Notes: generated by a model from the sequence alone, not told the origin. A DNA stretch of 64,000 nt from an uncultured Lachnospiraceae bacterium (GCA_946491665.1 CAMLYL010000003.1:27935-91934), one strand, 5' to 3'. Numbered from the stretch's first letter, positions 51,906 to 62,007 are shown. Translations and numbers: made by a program.

Positions 51906-52664
51906 TCAGGGTTCATCATACAGCAGATGAGGAACAAAGTAGGCAACCTGTTTGTACCACCAGTCCCAGTCATGATTTACATCATAACCCCAGATATCTA
52001 CCCAGGCCGGAATGCCTTTGGCTTCCAGAATCGCTTTCAGACGATACGTGGTATCCGGCTGTTCCCAGGCTCCCTGACCGCAGCAGATGATGGCCTTCCG
52101 GGTGCGATACAGTTCCATATAGGGGTGATCCATCGGCATATTGGGAAGATAATCCAGTGGGGAGTTCTCATAGACCAGATCATCCATATAATCTCCGAAC
52201 CCGTAACGGGAATTGTAAATGCCGCTTAAGGCCAGCAGGCCGTCAAAAAGATCCGGTCTGCGGAAATAGAGATTCGCTGCATGAGTGGCGCCGAGACTGC
52301 AGCCGAAAGCGATAACTCCAACGGGTCCGTTCCAGCCGTTTTTTTCATTGACAATTTTCCGGATGAATGGAATCATCTCATCTGTGATATAGCGGAACCA
52401 TTCTTCATGGCGGCGAATGCGCCAGTAGGGATCCTCAAAACTGGAATAAGTTTCTTTGTCCATGGTGTCGATGGAAAAAACCATTACTTCGCCGGCGTCA
52501 ATCCAGGGCGCCCAGCAGTCCGACATTTTGAAGTTTTCAAAATCGTAAAATCTGCCGTCCTGACAGGGGATATAGAGCACCGGTCTGCCGGCATGCCCGT
52601 AAACCTTGCATTCCATGTCACGCCCCAGAGCGGGAGAATAATTTTTGAAGTACTGCATTTCCAT
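51906..52664 (-). CDS. Esterase, alpha/beta hydrolase (COG4947-like)
   Basis: The 252-residue product shows an alpha/beta hydrolase core with nucleophile elbow GCSLGATHA (Ser in GxSxG), early RPVLYIPCQDGRFYDFENF, an acid region near AIICCGQGAWEQPDT and a histidine in DVNHDWDWW. It lacks a signal peptide. The upstream gene is 18 bases away and RBS AAGGAAGG is clear, so the pair is co-transcribed; the ATP-grasp gene follows after a 100-bp gap. The substrate is unknown. Confidence 0.85.
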   Translation of the reverse strand: MEMQYFKNYSPALGRDMECKVYGHAGRPVLYIPCQDGRFYDFENFKMSDCWAPWIDAGEVMVFSIDTMDKETYSSFEDPYWRIRRHEEWFRYITDEMIPFIRKIVNEKNGWNGPVGVIAFGCSLGATHAANLYFRRPDLFDGLLALSGIYNSRYGFGDYMDDLVYENSPLDYLPNMPMDHPYMELYRTRKAIICCGQGAWEQPDTTYRLKAILEAKGIPAWVDIWGYDVNHDWDWWYKQVAYFVPHLLYDEP

Positions 52665-52682
52665 AATCGTTACCTTCCTTCT

Positions 52683-53456
52683 TTATAATTGTGTGATGCC
52701 ATACATCAGTGTGTTCATAAAAAACGGAATCTGCCGTTCCCAGGAAGCCTCGCAGTGTTTCCCGCCGGGAACAAGCCGGCAGTCTAAAAGAATTCCCTTC
52801 GACAGAAGCAGTGTGGCCATGTGTCCGAAAGATATCCGTCTGCCGATCTGATTCCCCATTTCCCGGGATCCGTAATCCATGTACAGGATACTGTCCTTCG
52901 CAGGGCGGGAGGACCGGATCATTTTTTCTGCCGACTCCGGAGCAATCCACAGGGAAGGGGAGAGGGCGGCTGCCCTGGAAAAAACATGATTATAATGCAA
53001 AAGCGCATAAATGCTCATAAGTCCGCCCATGGAACTTCCGGCGATAAAGGTGTGTTTCCGGTCCGGGAGCGTGCGGAAGTGAGCATCAATGAACGGCTTG
53101 AAGGATCCGGTCAGCCAGTCCATGGTGATGTTTCCTTTTCCCTCAATAAAGCCGATATCCTTTTCTGTGAAATCATAAGGGGAATATTCTTTCAGGCGTC
53201 CATGATCAGGATCGTGATTGCATTCCACTGCCGCGATGATCAGATTGGTGCCGGCAGAATCCATAAAATTTTTCATCCCCCAGCTCTTGCCGTAAGTGGC
53301 GTCTTCATCAAAGAAAACATTGTGTCCGTCAAACATATACAGAACAGGGTAGCGTCTTTCGGTGTCTGCTTTATAAGATTCCGGAAGATACAGATAAGCC
53401 CGGCGCTCCCGGCTGCCGGTCAGCTCCGGAATCGTGATATTCCATTTTCTTACCAT
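52683..53456 (-). CDS. Esterase, alpha/beta hydrolase (COG2819-like)
   Basis: This 257-residue protein, first in the leftward unit, resembles Fes/esterase-D-type hydrolases. It has RAYLYLPESYKADTERRYPVLYMFDGHNVFFD at the N terminus, nucleophile motif HTFIAGSSMGGLMSIYALL, and the C-terminal His in PGGKHCEASWERQ. Close relatives hydrolyse siderophore or sugar esters, but no siderophore or sugar gene is near. RBS AGGAG precedes ATG 53456. Its promoter (53533-53561) is divergent from that of the homocysteine methyltransferase. Confidence 0.85.
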   Translation of the reverse strand: MVRKWNITIPELTGSRERRAYLYLPESYKADTERRYPVLYMFDGHNVFFDEDATYGKSWGMKNFMDSAGTNLIIAAVECNHDPDHGRLKEYSPYDFTEKDIGFIEGKGNITMDWLTGSFKPFIDAHFRTLPDRKHTFIAGSSMGGLMSIYALLHYNHVFSRAAALSPSLWIAPESAEKMIRSSRPAKDSILYMDYGSREMGNQIGRRISFGHMATLLLSKGILLDCRLVPGGKHCEASWERQIPFFMNTLMYGITQL

Positions 53457-53532
53457 ATGCTTCTCCTGGTAGTTGAAGACCGCTGAATTCTCCTGAAAAA
53501 AGCGGTGTCACAGATTGAAAAATTCTGTCTTT

Positions 53533-53561
53533 ATGATACCACACAGACAACTTCTTGGCAA
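53533..53561 (-). promoter_or_regulatory. Promoter of the esterase/ATP-grasp operon
   Basis: On the minus strand TTGCCA (53561-53556) and TATCAT (53538-53533) are 17 bases apart, with a TG one base before the -10. Confidence 0.65.
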
Positions 53562-53590
53562 ATGCGATCAGGCGGAAAAGCATGATTTAT

Positions 53591-53619
53591 TTGCATAAAT
53601 ATACCATGCGTGTTATCAT
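53591..53619 (+). promoter_or_regulatory. Promoter of the homocysteine methyltransferase gene
   Basis: TTGCAT (53591-53596) and TATCAT (53614-53619) are 17 bases apart, with extended -10 TG. The spacing puts the transcript start near 53626, which favours ATG 53652 over ATG 53634. Confidence 0.65.
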
Positions 53620-53651
53620 TAGAAAAATTGTGAATGAATGGAGCTGGAAGG

Positions 53652-54998
53652 ATGAAAAAACAGGAGTTTCAGGAGTGGATCAGGGGAAGAATCATATTTT
53701 TGGACGGGGCGACCGGTTCTAATCTTCAGCGGCGGGGAATGCCGGCTGGCGTATGCCCGGAGCTGTGGGTGATGGAGCATCCGGATGTGATGAAGCAGCT
53801 CCAGCAGGAGTATATACAGGCGGGCAGCGACATAATTTATGCCCCTACTTTTTCCGGAAACCGGATTAAGATGAAGGAGTACGGCCTGGCGGACCGACTG
53901 GAGGAAATCAATGCAGGACTGGTAGAACTGAGCCGTCAGGCGGCGGATGGGAAGGCTCTGGTGGCCGGGGATATTACAATGACCGGAGCCCAGCTGGATC
54001 CTGTTGGAGATCTGACATTCCGGGAACTTCTTGAGGTTTATAAGGAACAGATCGGTATAATTTCGGCCGCAGGCGCAGATCTGCTGGTGGTGGAAACCAT
54101 GATGAGCCTGCAGGAAACCAGGGCGGCAGTGCTGGCGGCAAAAGAAGTGTGTCCCAATCTGGCGGTGATGGCTACTTTAAGCTTTACGGAATCGGGGAAT
54201 ACTCTTTACGGCGTTTCGGCGGAGTCGGCAGTGGTCACGCTCCAGGCGCTGGGGGTGGACGCCGTGGGCTTAAACTGTTCGGCAGGACCGGATAAGATGA
54301 CAGAGATTGTGAGACGAATGAAGGCAGTGGCAGAGATTCCGCTGATCGCAAAGCCCAATGCCGGAATGCCCCGCATGGGTGCGGACGGACAGACGGAATA
54401 TGATATGGACGGAGAGACATTCGCGGACTGCATGGCGGCAGTGGCAGAGGCTGGAGCGCAGATTGCAGGAGGATGCTGCGGAACTTCCCCGGAATATATT
54501 GAAAAGCTGAGGAAAAAGGTGGGCGGCATGATCCCCGCTGCCCCGGCGAAGCGCGGTCCGGTTTATCTGGCGGATGAACGGCAGGTATATCCGTTTGCGG
54601 AAGGACAGATTCTGGAGCTGGGCGAGGGTATAGATTTTACGAAAAACCCGGAACTGATGGAGGAATATCGGGAAGAGATTTTCGATACGGCGCAGGATAT
54701 AGCCTTTGATCTGCAGGAAGAGGAGGCGGATGCCCTTCTTTTTACTGCCGCGGGACTGGAAGAGGAGGCGGAGATTCTGCAGAGTGCAGTAATGGAAGTG
54801 ACGGGAACCGTGCGTATGCCGGTGGTGATTGCTGCAGCGGATCCTGCTGCCGTGGCCCGGGCGCTGGAAGGGTACTGCGGTATCGCAGGAGTAATGCCTC
54901 TGTGCGATGATGAAGGAACGATGGAGGCTATGAAAGAGGTAATCCGCCGGTATGGTGCGCAAATGGTAACTCTTGACAAAGAAATTAGATGTTGCTAG
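53652..54998 (+). CDS. Homocysteine S-methyltransferase domain protein with unassigned C-terminal region
   Basis: Residues 1-285 form the homocysteine-binding barrel of methionine synthases: FLDGATGSNLQRRGM, DIIYAPTFSGNR, and zinc ligands in VGLNCSAG and AGGCCGTSPEY. The rest, about 300-448, is acidic and helix/sheet mixed (IAFDLQEEEADALLFTAAGL, CGIAGVMPLCDDEGTMEAMK); I see no cobalamin-binding DxHxxG or pterin-binding signature and no methylenetetrahydrofolate reductase domain. It could be the homocysteine-methylating part of a split MetH, or use another methyl donor such as S-methylmethionine. The start at 53652 is based on the promoter position. The ilvN promoter overlaps its stop. Confidence 0.8.
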   Translation: MKKQEFQEWIRGRIIFLDGATGSNLQRRGMPAGVCPELWVMEHPDVMKQLQQEYIQAGSDIIYAPTFSGNRIKMKEYGLADRLEEINAGLVELSRQAADGKALVAGDITMTGAQLDPVGDLTFRELLEVYKEQIGIISAAGADLLVVETMMSLQETRAAVLAAKEVCPNLAVMATLSFTESGNTLYGVSAESAVVTLQALGVDAVGLNCSAGPDKMTEIVRRMKAVAEIPLIAKPNAGMPRMGADGQTEYDMDGETFADCMAAVAEAGAQIAGGCCGTSPEYIEKLRKKVGGMIPAAPAKRGPVYLADERQVYPFAEGQILELGEGIDFTKNPELMEEYREEIFDTAQDIAFDLQEEEADALLFTAAGLEEEAEILQSAVMEVTGTVRMPVVIAAADPAAVARALEGYCGIAGVMPLCDDEGTMEAMKEVIRRYGAQMVTLDKEIRCC

Positions 54999-55001
54999 AA
55001 T
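54973..55001 (+). promoter_or_regulatory. Promoter of ilvN-ilvC, overlapping the previous gene's stop
   Basis: Consensus TTGACA (54973-54978), 17-base spacer and TAGAAT (54996-55001). The -10 shares bases with the TAG stop at 54996-54998. The ilvN start is 73 bases downstream. Confidence 0.75.
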
Positions 55002-55073
55002 AAGGAAGGTTTTTAAAAATGGTTTTTCTGTCGGGAAATGCCGTGAGAAAAAGTTTCAGAGGAGATGCTTGCG

Positions 55074-55574
55074 ATGAGAAGACAGGTGCTTTCATTATTG
55101 GTAGAAAATACATCAGGAGTGCTCAGCCATATTTCCGGACTGTTTTCCCGTCGGGGGTATAATATTGACAGTTTTTCTGCGGGAGTGACTGCGGATGACC
55201 GGTTTACACGGGTGACAGTTGTGGCCAGAGGCGAGGATCAGGTGCTGGAGCAGATCCGCAAGCAGCTTGCGAAGCTGGAGGATGTAGTGGACATTAAGGA
55301 ACTGAAGCCGGATGAGTCTGTCTGTCGGGAGCTGGTTCTGATCAAGCTTCGGGCGAAGCCGGAGGATCGTCAGAATATCCTCTCTGTCGCGAATATTTTC
55401 CGTGCCAATATTATTGATGTCAGCAGCGATTCCATGGTGATCGAACTGACCGGAGATCAGAGCAAGCTGAAAGCTTTCATTGATCTTGTAAAAGCTTATG
55501 ACATTCTGGAGCTGGCGAGAACCGGTGAGACCGGTCTGAGCCGTGGTGACAAGGATGTTAAATTTATAAAGTAA
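55074..55574 (+). CDS. ilvN: Acetolactate synthase small (regulatory) subunit
   Basis: The 166-residue product opens with the ACT domain VLSLLVENTSGVLSHISGLFSRRGYNIDSFSAG that binds valine for feedback inhibition, followed by the C-terminal regulatory region with RELVLIKLRAKPEDRQNI. I chose ATG 55074 (GGAG nine bases upstream) over 55065, whose site would be too close. The catalytic subunit ilvB is not next to it in this window, unlike the common ilvBN order, so it must lie elsewhere. Confidence 0.92.
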   Translation: MRRQVLSLLVENTSGVLSHISGLFSRRGYNIDSFSAGVTADDRFTRVTVVARGEDQVLEQIRKQLAKLEDVVDIKELKPDESVCRELVLIKLRAKPEDRQNILSVANIFRANIIDVSSDSMVIELTGDQSKLKAFIDLVKAYDILELARTGETGLSRGDKDVKFIK

Positions 55575-56624
<1,050 letters not shown>

Positions 56625-56658
56625 GACAGTTTTGTTTCTCTGAATTATATTCAGGAGA

Positions 56659-56700
56659 GGGCTGATGTGTGGGAATTCATGCATCAGTCCTTTTCATTTT
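56659..56700 (+). terminator. Terminator after ilvC
   Basis: GGGCTGATG (56659-56667) pairs with CATCAGTCC (56682-56690), one G-U pair, then TTTTCATTTT. Confidence 0.75.
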
Positions 56701-56711
56701 GGATCAGTTTG

Positions 56712-56720
56712 TGCTATACT
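56712..56720 (+). promoter_or_regulatory. Extended -10 promoter of the LeuD/LeuC block
   Basis: TG (56712-56713), C and TATACT (56715-56720) form an extended -10; -35 TTTCAT (56692) is weak. The first gene starts 35 bases downstream. Confidence 0.5.
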
Positions 56721-56754
56721 ATGAGCACTGAGTGAATGACAGGAGGTTGTAAAA

Positions 56755-57231
56755 GTGGGAAAAGTTTTCAGATTTCATACAGATGTGGATACTGATCAGA
56801 TCATTGCCTCTCAGTATCTTTTATATCCCAGCGTTGATGAGATGAAGATGCATACATTTGAATCGCTGGATAAGGATTTTGCATCGAAGGTACAGCCCGG
56901 AGATTTTGTGGTTGCCAATGAGAATTTCGGATGCGGATCTTCCAGAGAACAGGCGCCGTCCGTACTGAAGGCTCTGGGGATAAAAGCGGTTATCGCCAAG
57001 TCTTTTGCCCGGATTTTTTACCGGAATGCCATCAACATCGGACTTCCGGTGATTGTCAGCAAGGACTTGTATGATCATGTTTCGGACGGGGATGAGCTGG
57101 AACTGTCTCTGACCGACGGGATTGCTGTCTGCAACGGGCAGGAGTTTGTCTGCACGAAGCTGCCCCCTTATATGCAGAACATTCTGGATCAGGGCGGACT
57201 GATTGCTTCATTAAACCGGGAAGAGAACTAG
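56755..57231 (+). CDS. leuD: 3-isopropylmalate dehydratase-type small subunit, pair 1
   Basis: The 158-residue product is an aconitase-superfamily swivelling domain with the signature [12 protein letters not shown] and SFARIFYRNAINIGLP. After DTDQIIA the specificity loop reads QYLLY, which differs from the second pair (EYLAL). With its large subunit it isomerises 2-isopropylmalate or handles a related C4-C6 malate. Start is GTG 56755 behind AGGAGG. It is followed after 15 bases by its large subunit, so small-large order is used in both pairs. Confidence 0.88.
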   Translation: MGKVFRFHTDVDTDQIIASQYLLYPSVDEMKMHTFESLDKDFASKVQPGDFVVANENFGCGSSREQAPSVLKALGIKAVIAKSFARIFYRNAINIGLPVIVSKDLYDHVSDGDELELSLTDGIAVCNGQEFVCTKLPPYMQNILDQGGLIASLNREEN

Positions 57232-57246
57232 GGAGGAGGATTCTGT

Positions 57247-58497
57247 ATGGGAATGACAATGGCTGAAAAAATTATCGCGGCTGCTGCCGGAGTGCCGGAA
57301 GTAAAGCCGGGCGATATTCATACGGTAGAGGTGGACCGTCTTATGAGCAATGACGGAACGACCCATCTCACGATTGATATGTATAATAACAAATTAAAAC
57401 ATCCGCATATTGCCGACGTGAGCAAGCTTGTATGGATTGTGGATCATAATGTTCCGGCCGACAGCCCCAAGACTGCGGCGTCCCATAAGAAGATGCGTGA
57501 CTTTGCGAAAGAGCACGGCATTACTTTTTATGAGGGGAAGGGTGTCTGCCATCAGATTATGATGGAGAACCATGTTTGTCCGGGAGAGCTGATTTTTGGC
57601 GCCGACAGCCACACCTGCGCCTACGGCGCTCTGGGTGCGTTTGGAACCGGTGTGGGATGTACGGATTATCTCTATGCTATGGTGACGGGAAAGTCCTGGC
57701 TGCTGGTGCCGGAAACAATCCGGTTTAATCTTACCGGAAAGCTGCCGGAAGGCGTGTATGCCAGAGACCTGATTCTCACCATTATCGGACGGATCGGCGC
57801 CAACGGAGCAAATTACAAAGCCATGGAGTTTGGCGGAGAGGGACTGAAGACCCTTTCCATGAGCGATCGGATTGCCATCTGCAATCTCTGTGTGGAGGCC
57901 GGAGCCAAGACGGCTCTTATGGAAGTGGATGATGTGGCGATGGATTATCTGAAGGAGAGAGGCCGTGAGCCGAAGCATCTGTTTGCCAGCGACCCGGATG
58001 CGGTTTACGCGGAAGAGTATGAAGTGGACTTAAGTGTGATTACTCCCATTGTGGCGAAACCGCATTTCGTAGATAATGTAGTCAATGCCAGAGAATGCGA
58101 AGGCATTAAAATAGATGAAGCTTTCCTCGGATCCTGTAATAACGGCCGCCTGGAGGATCTCCGGGTGGGAGCGGAACTTCTGAAAGGGCGGAAGGTTCAT
58201 CCGGGGGTGCGTTTTCTCATAGTTCCCGCCAGCCAGGAGGTTTATCAGAAAGCTCTGGAGGAAGGTCTGATTCAGATTTTCATGGATGCCGGGGCGATCG
58301 TAATGAATGCCAACTGCAGTGTATGCTGGGGGAGCTGCCAGGGAGTGATCGGTGAGGGAGAGACTCTGATCAGCACGGGAACACGTAATTTCAAGGGCCG
58401 TGCGGGACATCCGGATTCTTTTGTATATCTGGCATCGGCGGCGACAGTCACTGCGTCCGCTGTCAAGGGAGAGATTACAACGGCAGATAAGCTGTAA
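57247..58497 (+). CDS. leuC: 3-isopropylmalate dehydratase-type large subunit, pair 1
   Basis: This 416-residue protein belongs to the short (archaeal-type) LeuC/homoaconitase family that works with a separate small subunit. The [4Fe-4S] ligands appear in FLGSCNNGR and [14 protein letters not shown], and [19 protein letters not shown] is the conserved substrate-loop region. It is not closely similar to the pair-2 protein at the Cys block (ANCSVCWG versus HPGCGLCCG), so the two pairs probably diverged long ago. Substrate may be isopropylmalate, citramalate-type or dimethylmalate-type acids. Confidence 0.88.
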   Translation: MGMTMAEKIIAAAAGVPEVKPGDIHTVEVDRLMSNDGTTHLTIDMYNNKLKHPHIADVSKLVWIVDHNVPADSPKTAASHKKMRDFAKEHGITFYEGKGVCHQIMMENHVCPGELIFGADSHTCAYGALGAFGTGVGCTDYLYAMVTGKSWLLVPETIRFNLTGKLPEGVYARDLILTIIGRIGANGANYKAMEFGGEGLKTLSMSDRIAICNLCVEAGAKTALMEVDDVAMDYLKERGREPKHLFASDPDAVYAEEYEVDLSVITPIVAKPHFVDNVVNARECEGIKIDEAFLGSCNNGRLEDLRVGAELLKGRKVHPGVRFLIVPASQEVYQKALEEGLIQIFMDAGAIVMNANCSVCWGSCQGVIGEGETLISTGTRNFKGRAGHPDSFVYLASAATVTASAVKGEITTADKL

Positions 58498-58562
58498 GAA
58501 GCCGGAGGCAAAACAGAATTCCGCGGAAGCGGGAATCAATGAAAAACAGGAAGGGAAATAAC

Positions 58563-59054
58563 ATGGAACAGTTTACCGGAAAAGTATGGGTGCTGGGTGA
58601 CGATATTGATACCGATATCATTATGCCCACTGAGTACCTTGCATTAGAAACCGTAGAAGATATGAAGCCCTATGCATTTTCACCTTTGAGACCGGAGCTG
58701 GCGGCACAGATCCGGCCGGGAGATATTATTGTGGCCGGAAAGAATTTCGGCTGCGGATCCTCCAGGGAGCAGGCGCCGGAGGTGATCAAGGCGCTTGGCG
58801 TACGCTGTGTAATTGCAAAGTCTTATGCGAGGATTTTTTTCCGCAATTCCATCAACAATGGATTGCTGCTGATTGAGAATGACGGACTGCAGGCAGATGT
58901 AAAAGAGGGAGACGAGATCACTGTTGCGGTGGGAGAGAAAATTTCCCTGGGAGAGAAAACCTACCCGATCACGGCCCTGCCGGAAAATCTTCTGGAAATT
59001 ATCAACGCCGGCGGTCTGGTAAAGGCCATGCGCAGGCGCAACGGTCTGGACTGA
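58563..59054 (+). CDS. leuD: 3-isopropylmalate dehydratase-type small subunit, pair 2
   Basis: The 163-residue product has the same signature ([33 protein letters not shown]) but loop TEYLAL after DTDIIMP. ATG 58563 has AGGAAGGG upstream; the ATG at 58539 has none. It lies 65 bases after the pair-1 large subunit with no terminator, so all four genes may share a transcript. Identity with its substrate is not settled by sequence. Confidence 0.88.
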   Translation: MEQFTGKVWVLGDDIDTDIIMPTEYLALETVEDMKPYAFSPLRPELAAQIRPGDIIVAGKNFGCGSSREQAPEVIKALGVRCVIAKSYARIFFRNSINNGLLLIENDGLQADVKEGDEITVAVGEKISLGEKTYPITALPENLLEIINAGGLVKAMRRRNGLD

Positions 59055-59069
59055 GGAAGGAGGATGCAT

Positions 59070-60320
59070 ATGGGTGCGACAATGATTGAAAAAATCATCC
59101 GGAATCATGTGAAGAAGGATGTGAAGCCCGGTGATATTGTTACTGTGGATGTGGACCGGGTAATGATCCACGATATTTTTATCCCCTTTGTGGCGGAGAA
59201 GTTTGAGGAGATGGGATTTACAAAGCTCTGGGATCCGGATAAGGCGGTTCTGATTTACGATCACCTGGTTCCGGCCAGTCAGGTGGATGATACCCGTCAC
59301 TTCCGTGTGGGGAATGCTTTTGCGGAAAAATACGGTATGAAGCATGTGCACCGTTCGGATGGAATCTGTCATCAGTTAATGACGGAGGCGGGCTATGTGA
59401 AACCCGGCGATATTGTGTTCGGAACAGACAGTCATACTACCACATACGGATGTGTGGGAGCGTTTTCTTCCGGAATCGGTTACACGGAGATGGCCAGCAT
59501 CCTGGGAACCGGAACGCTCTGGGTGAGAGTGCCGGAGACCATAAAAGTAACGATTAACGGGAAGCTTCCGGAGAATGTGACTTCCAAAGATGTGATCCTG
59601 CGGCTGATCGGTGATCTGGGAGCGGACGGCGCCACCTACATGGCTCTGGAGTTCCACGGAGATACTGTTGAACAGATGTCTGTGGCCAGCCGTATGACCA
59701 TGTCCAACATGGCGGTGGAGGCAGGCGCGAAATGTGCGCTGTTTGCGCCGGATGAAAAGACAGCAGAATATTGCGGAATCATTCTGAGCGATGAGCAGAA
59801 GGAGCTGAAAGCGGATGGGGATGCCGGATACGCAAGAGAGATTGTCTATCAGGCAGAGGATCTGGTTCCTGTAATGGCCTGTCCTTCCCAGGTGGACAAG
59901 ATCCGCCCTGTTGCAGAGCTTGAGGGAACAGAGATTGATCAGGTGTTTATCGGCTCCTGTACCAATGGCCGTCTGGAGGATCTGATGGCTGCCGCAGAGA
60001 TTCTGGACGGAAAGCATACAGCTCCTTTCGTGAAGCTGATCGTGACTCCGGCAAGCCGGAAGGTTTATAATGAGGCTGTGGCCAATGGAACTATGGCGGT
60101 TCTCGCAAAGGCGGGGGCGATTATTACACATCCCGGCTGCGGACTTTGCTGCGGAAGAACCGGCGGAATTCTTACCGACGGAGAGCGGGTGGTAGCTACT
60201 AATAACAGGAATTTTCTCGGAAGAATGGGAACATCAAAGGTAGAGATTTATCTGGCATCCCCCAAAACAGCGGCCTCCTGTGCGGTGGCAGGAAAAATTA
60301 TTCCGCCGTCTGCCGTGTAA
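59070..60320 (+). CDS. leuC: 3-isopropylmalate dehydratase-type large subunit, pair 2
   Basis: The 416-residue product has VFGTDSHTTTYGCVGAFSSG, iron-sulfur ligands in FIGSCTNGR and HPGCGLCCGRTGG, and the family C terminus. AAGGAGG ends six bases before ATG 59070, which I prefer over ATG 59064. leuA and leuB are not in the window, so leucine synthesis cannot be confirmed from here; this pair or pair 1 could serve leucine while the other acts on a related acid. Confidence 0.88.
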   Translation: MGATMIEKIIRNHVKKDVKPGDIVTVDVDRVMIHDIFIPFVAEKFEEMGFTKLWDPDKAVLIYDHLVPASQVDDTRHFRVGNAFAEKYGMKHVHRSDGICHQLMTEAGYVKPGDIVFGTDSHTTTYGCVGAFSSGIGYTEMASILGTGTLWVRVPETIKVTINGKLPENVTSKDVILRLIGDLGADGATYMALEFHGDTVEQMSVASRMTMSNMAVEAGAKCALFAPDEKTAEYCGIILSDEQKELKADGDAGYAREIVYQAEDLVPVMACPSQVDKIRPVAELEGTEIDQVFIGSCTNGRLEDLMAAAEILDGKHTAPFVKLIVTPASRKVYNEAVANGTMAVLAKAGAIITHPGCGLCCGRTGGILTDGERVVATNNRNFLGRMGTSKVEIYLASPKTAASCAVAGKIIPPSAV

Positions 60321-60333
60321 AAAGAAAAACAGT

Positions 60334-60362
60334 TTGTCAATCGTTGTCCTGTGTGATAAGAT
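60334..60362 (+). promoter_or_regulatory. Promoter of thrC
   Basis: TTGTCA (60334-60339) and TAAGAT (60357-60362) are 17 bases apart with an extended -10 TG (60354). A 120-base leader follows, which includes a short frame 60405-60437 (10 codons, site GGAG nine bases upstream); no run of Thr or Ile codons is seen there. Confidence 0.6.
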
Positions 60363-60490
60363 AGCGGTGACCAATTGAAGTTACTGTGAACGGAGTGAGC
60401 AGTAATGAATAAAAGACTGCTGTTTATGCGGTCATAATTGAGAGTTTCACAAATATACGAAGCCGTTTTCCGGCAGAAAGAGGATAGGAT

Positions 60491-61981
60491 ATGGAGATTT
60501 TATACGCAAATACCCGTGATACATCTGAGAAAGTGACTGCATCTCAGGCAATTTTAAATGGTCTTGCAAAGGACGGAGGACTGTATGTGCCTGTTGTTAT
60601 TCCCAGTCTGGATATTCCGGTGGAAGAGCTGGCGAAGATGAGTTATCAGGAAACTGCTTATGCAGTGATGAGCCGGTTTTTTACAGATTTTACGGAAGAA
60701 GAGTTAAAGACCTGTATTGAGCGGGCTTATGATTCCAAATTTGATACGCCGGAGATCGCCCCTCTGGTGTATGCAGACGGCGCCTATTATCTGGAGCTGT
60801 TTCACGGGCCGACAATTGCGTTTAAGGATATGGCGCTCTCGATTCTGCCCCATCTGCTGATTACTTCAGCGCGCAAGAATCATGTGAAGAATGATATTGT
60901 AATTCTGACGGCCACTTCCGGAGATACCGGGAAGGCGGCATTGGCCGGTTTTGCCAATGTAGAGGGGACAAAAATTATCGTCTTTTATCCCAAGAACGGC
61001 GTCAGCCCCATCCAGGAAAAGCAGATGGTGACACAGAAGGGCGATAATACTTTTGTTGTAGGCATTACCGGGAACTTTGATCAGGCTCAGACCGGCGTGA
61101 AGAAAATGTTTTCTGATCCTGAGCTGAAGGCTGAGCTGGATGCGGCCGGTTATCAGTTTTCTTCTGCCAATTCCATCAATATCGGCCGCCTGGTTCCTCA
61201 GATTGTCTATTATGTGTATGCTTACGCAAAGATGTACGCAAACGGAGAGATCGGAAAGGATGATCCGATTAATGTGGTCGTTCCCACCGGGAATTTCGGA
61301 AATATTCTGGCAGCTTTTTATGCGAAAAATATGGGGCTTCCCATTGCGAAGCTGATCTGTGCCTCCAATGAGAATAAGGTACTGTACGATTTCTTTTCTA
61401 CCGGCGTATATGACAGGAACAGAGAGTTTATTCTGACATCTTCCCCCTCCATGGATATTCTGATTTCCAGCAATCTGGAACGTCTGATCTACCGGATCGC
61501 AGGTGAAGATGCCGAAAAAAATGCGGAGCTCATGCGGGAACTTTCCACAGACGGAAAGTATACAATTACCTCTGAGATGAGGGAGAAACTGGATGCATTT
61601 TACGGCAACTATACCACGGAAGCAGAAACAGCAGAGGTGATTCGTTCTCTCTATGAGAATACAGGATATGTCATCGATACGCACACTGCAGTTGCGGCGG
61701 GAGTATATAAAAAATATACGGCGGAAACCGGTGATCGGACAAAGACAGTGATCGCCTCCACGGCCAGCCCGTTCAAGTTTACAAGAAGCGTTATGGACGC
61801 CATTGATGACAAGTATGACGCAATGAGTGATTTTGCGCTGGCAGACGAGCTTTCCGGAATTGCAAACGTGAAGATTCCCCGGGCAATTGAGGAGATTCGC
61901 AGCGCTCAGGTGCTTCACAATACGGTATGTGCTCCGGAGGAGATGCCGCAGACAGTAAAGTCATTTTTACACATTCATTAA
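60491..61981 (+). CDS. thrC: Threonine synthase
   Basis: The 496-residue PLP enzyme makes threonine from phosphohomoserine. The PLP lysine is in LFHGPTIAFKDMALS (Lys 112), the phosphate loop in TATSGDTGKAA, and VVPTGNFGNILAAFYAK is intact. It is of the long bacterial/fungal type. Start ATG 60491 has AGAGGAT upstream. Threonine feeds isoleucine synthesis, which fits the nearby ilv genes. thrA/thrB are not in the window. Confidence 0.94.
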   Translation: MEILYANTRDTSEKVTASQAILNGLAKDGGLYVPVVIPSLDIPVEELAKMSYQETAYAVMSRFFTDFTEEELKTCIERAYDSKFDTPEIAPLVYADGAYYLELFHGPTIAFKDMALSILPHLLITSARKNHVKNDIVILTATSGDTGKAALAGFANVEGTKIIVFYPKNGVSPIQEKQMVTQKGDNTFVVGITGNFDQAQTGVKKMFSDPELKAELDAAGYQFSSANSINIGRLVPQIVYYVYAYAKMYANGEIGKDDPINVVVPTGNFGNILAAFYAKNMGLPIAKLICASNENKVLYDFFSTGVYDRNREFILTSSPSMDILISSNLERLIYRIAGEDAEKNAELMRELSTDGKYTITSEMREKLDAFYGNYTTEAETAEVIRSLYENTGYVIDTHTAVAAGVYKKYTAETGDRTKTVIASTASPFKFTRSVMDAIDDKYDAMSDFALADELSGIANVKIPRAIEEIRSAQVLHNTVCAPEEMPQTVKSFLHIH

Positions 61982-62007
61982 AGGCTGAGTAATAGATTGG
62001 AGATCAT

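Noticed and set aside
52821..53486. 221-codon rightward frame over the first esterase
   Set aside because: The minus-strand esterase has catalytic motifs, an RBS and a promoter; the rightward frame has none.
53457..53651. SAM or other methionine-related riboswitch before the homocysteine methyltransferase
   Set aside because: The promoter at 53591-53619 leaves only about 26 bases of leader, too short for a riboswitch.
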